Source: JBDKGV01 sp039798005 (GTDB taxonomy: Bacteria > Fibrobacterota > Fibrobacteria > UBA5070). From it: a stretch of DNA of 8,073 bases. Of the stretch, positions 6,302 to 8,073 are shown in pieces (position 1 is the stretch's first letter; each line of letters begins with the position of its first letter). The DNA is taken from positions 1-8,073 of the forward strand of contig JBDKGV010000158.1 of assembly GCA_039798005.1 (NCBI GenBank). Reading direction: 5' to 3'. A model generated the notes under the pieces. The model was not told the DNA's origin and did not search any database. It worked only from the letters and a program-made list of their open reading frames with translations. A program made the position numbers and the translations under genes.

Positions 6302-7692
6302 TGGAACTGGAACTTCGCATGGGTGAGCTGCAGGACCTGCTGGAAACCCAGGCCGTGGGCGGCAAGTTGCGCTCCGACCGGAAAGTGCGGATCGAGACGG
6401 ACTCGCGGACCCTCACCAAGGGTTCGGTGTTCTGGGTGTTGAAGGGAGAAAACTTCGATGGGCATGCCTTCGTGGAAGGTGCCTTCGAGAAGGGGGTGAT
6501 TGCAGCCGTGGTCGACAAATCCTGGTATGAACAAGAGGCCAAGCCCGGCCGCATCTACCTCCCGGTGGGAGACACGCATCAGGCGATCCTGGCGTTGGCC
6601 GGTCGCTATGCGCGCCGGTTCCGCATTCCCCGCGTCGCCGTGGCCGGAGCCAACGGCAAGACCACGACCAAGGAGATGATCGCCGCCGTGCTTTCGCGCC
6701 GCGGCCGCGTGGTGGCGACCCAAGCCAACCACAACAACCATGTCGGCGTCCCCATGACGCTGTTTCGCATCAACTCCGTCCACGACTACGCCGTGATCGA
6801 GGCGGGCACGAGCAACCCCGGCGAGATCGCTCCGCTCTCCCGCGCCATCGCCCCTTCCTGTGCGGTGCTGACCAACATCGGCCCCGAGCACCTCGAGCGC
6901 TTCGGTGACCTTGCCGGCGTGCGCAAGGAGGAGCTGCAGATCACCGCGGGCATGGAAGCCGGCTCGACGCTTTTCGTCAATGCCGACGACCCCAATCTCA
7001 CCAATGTGCGGACCACCCGTCGCTACCGCGTGCTGGGCTACGGCATCCGCCGCGGCGCCGTGCGCCCTTCGGAGCTTGCCTTCGACGAAAACGGCTGCGC
7101 CACCTTCAAGATCGGACGCACCCGGTTCCGCCTTGGCGTCCCCGGCGTGCACAACGTGTACAACGCCTTGGCCGCCATCTCGGTGGGAATGCTCCACCGC
7201 GTCCCCAAGGGCGAGATCAGCCGCGCCCTGTCGGAGTTCCAAGCCGTGCCGGGACGCATGAACGTGATCGAGACCAGCGGACTCAAGGTGCTGGACGACT
7301 GCTACAACGCCAATCCGGCAAGCCTGCGCGCCGCCTTGGAGATCCTTGCGCAAATGCGTTGCGATGGCCATCGCATCGCCGTGCTGGGCGACATGCTTGA
7401 GTTGGGCGACAGTGCCGTCGATCTGCACCGCGCCTGTGGCGCGTTCCTTGCCGAAATGGACTTGGATCAACTTTTGTGTGTCGGTCCCTTGGGATCGGAA
7501 TTCGCGGCGGGTGCTCTCAAGGCCGGCATGTCCAGCGCGCGCATCCGGCATTTCGATTCGCTGGCCGGGCTGGTCCCCGCCCTCCTCGAGACCGTCGAGG
7601 ACAAGGATTGCGTGCTGGTGAAGGGATCTCACGGCATGAAGCTTGAAAAGGTCGTCAAGGCGCTTCAGAACCGCGTTCAGGAGGTCATGTGA
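6301..7692 (+). CDS. murF: UDP-MurNAc-tripeptide:D-alanyl-D-alanine ligase MurF
   Basis: A 463-residue cytoplasmic Mur ligase that adds D-Ala-D-Ala to finish the UDP-MurNAc-pentapeptide. It shows an N-terminal TDSR motif (D34-S35-R36), the P-loop AGANGKTTTKEM (from 115), NHNNHVGVP, and VIEAGTSNPGEI around Glu167, where many MurF proteins read EMG. It also has TNIGPEHLERFG, the MurF signature YNANPASLRAAL (335-346) and LGDMLELG. The length is normal. The start is ATG 6301, sharing one base with the murE stop (TGATG) and preceded by GGAGG with a 7-base gap. A TTG directly before it is in frame but less likely. The gene ends at TGA 7690-7692, overlapping the next gene as GTGA. All domains are intact. 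Confidence 0.97.
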   Translation: MELELRMGELQDLLETQAVGGKLRSDRKVRIETDSRTLTKGSVFWVLKGENFDGHAFVEGAFEKGVIAAVVDKSWYEQEAKPGRIYLPVGDTHQAILALAGRYARRFRIPRVAVAGANGKTTTKEMIAAVLSRRGRVVATQANHNNHVGVPMTLFRINSVHDYAVIEAGTSNPGEIAPLSRAIAPSCAVLTNIGPEHLERFGDLAGVRKEELQITAGMEAGSTLFVNADDPNLTNVRTTRRYRVLGYGIRRGAVRPSELAFDENGCATFKIGRTRFRLGVPGVHNVYNALAAISVGMLHRVPKGEISRALSEFQAVPGRMNVIETSGLKVLDDCYNANPASLRAALEILAQMRCDGHRIAVLGDMLELGDSAVDLHRACGAFLAEMDLDQLLCVGPLGSEFAAGALKAGMSSARIRHFDSLAGLVPALLETVEDKDCVLVKGSHGMKLEKVVKALQNRVQEVM

Positions 7693-8073
7693 GCATCGTC
7701 GTCAGTTGCGGGATCTCCCGCATCGGAATCCCCGTCGGCGCCCGCAGCGGCTGGCTGGCCCAACTGCTCAACTGCCTGCTTGCCGAGCGCCGTGGTCTTG
7801 ACGTCGAAGTCGTTTCCGGCGTGGAAGGCTGCGACCTGGCCATCGAACTCGAGGACCATGCCTTCCCGGAGCACCAAGGCAAGCGGGTGCGCCTGTTCAC
7901 CGGCGAAAAGCTCCCCGATCCGAACCTGTGGCACTACTCCCACGATGCGGTCGTCTGGAGAGGGGCCTCGATCCGCCATGGCTTGCTGGTCGTGGTCCAA
8001 GCCGGTCGCGCCTTCGTGCTTTCGCCGGTGCGCGAACTGGCCTTGCCGGATGGTTTGACCGAAATCGTCCTTG
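7689..8073 (+). CDS. Unrecognised protein, 5' part, following murF in the dcw operon
   Basis: A reading frame begins with GTG at 7689, overlapping the murF stop as GTGA, and stays open to the right window edge (128 codons). AGGAGG at 7679-7684 precedes it by 4 bases, slightly close but strong. The overlap and ribosome site match the coupling used throughout the operon. The N-terminus reads VSIVVSCGISRIGIPVGARSGW, followed by LAQLLNCLLAER, GCDLAIELEDHAF, LWHYSHDAVVWRG and LLVVVQAGRAFVLSP, suggesting an alternating beta/alpha fold. There is no signal peptide or membrane helix in the visible part. It is not MraY, MurD, FtsW, MurG or MurC, the genes usually expected here. I do not recognise it. 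Opposite-strand and other-frame ORFs in this stretch look like shadows. Confidence 0.7.
   Translation, partial: MSIVVSCGISRIGIPVGARSGWLAQLLNCLLAERRGLDVEVVSGVEGCDLAIELEDHAFPEHQGKRVRLFTGEKLPDPNLWHYSHDAVVWRGASIRHGLLVVVQAGRAFVLSPVRELALPDGLTEIVL

Noticed and set aside
6250..7632. 460-codon antisense reading frame over murF
   Set aside because: It is a shadow of murF, which shows all family motifs on the plus strand.
1..8073. CRISPR array, insertion sequence, tRNA or rRNA
   Set aside because: I saw no spaced long direct repeats, transposase motifs, terminal inverted repeats, or tRNA/rRNA signatures.

Overview
The window looks like chromosomal DNA of a GC-rich Gram-negative bacterium. It is dominated by the first part of a division and cell wall (dcw) operon: mraZ, an rsmH-ftsL fusion, ftsI, murE, murF, then an unrecognised gene cut by the window edge. 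MurE carries the DNPR motif of meso-diaminopimelate-adding enzymes, and a rhodanese with a signal peptide fits a periplasm. The sequence alone does not fix the phylum. A Fibrobacterota-like or related lineage is only a guess from the general look of the MraZ and FtsI proteins.

Layout. Bases 1-435 hold the 3' part of an unrecognised plus-strand gene with a possible winged-helix-like C-terminus. At 440-461 lies a palindrome that is both a perfect CRP-type half-site pair (TGTGA-N6-TCACA) and a plausible small terminator. A periplasmic rhodanese (529-1005) converges with a small minus-strand four-cysteine protein (1063-1383), with a bidirectional terminator between them. The 264-base gap 1384-1647 starts AT-rich. 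It holds an 8-bp inverted repeat, a weak promoter candidate and, just before mraZ, four TGGGT-like boxes spaced exactly 10 bp apart. These match the known MraZ operator layout, and the last box overlaps the mraZ Shine-Dalgarno sequence.

The dcw genes from 1648 onward are packed without gaps: ATGA overlap, TAAATG abutment, ATGA overlap, TGATG overlap, GTGA overlap. Most have a good GGAGG-type ribosome site inside the preceding gene. This indicates one mRNA with coupled translation under MraZ control. MurE and MurF build the UDP-MurNAc-pentapeptide, FtsI crosslinks septal peptidoglycan, FtsL belongs to the complex that activates FtsI/FtsW, and RsmH methylates 16S rRNA.

The main surprise is that RsmH and FtsL are one 401-residue protein. 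A complete RsmH domain runs straight into a transmembrane helix, a coiled coil and the FtsL C-terminal motif, with no stop and no ATG between them. The neighbouring FtsI is also short, lacking most of the N-terminal pedestal region between the RGxI motif and the conserved module before the transpeptidase domain. Together these suggest an unusual divisome core in this lineage.
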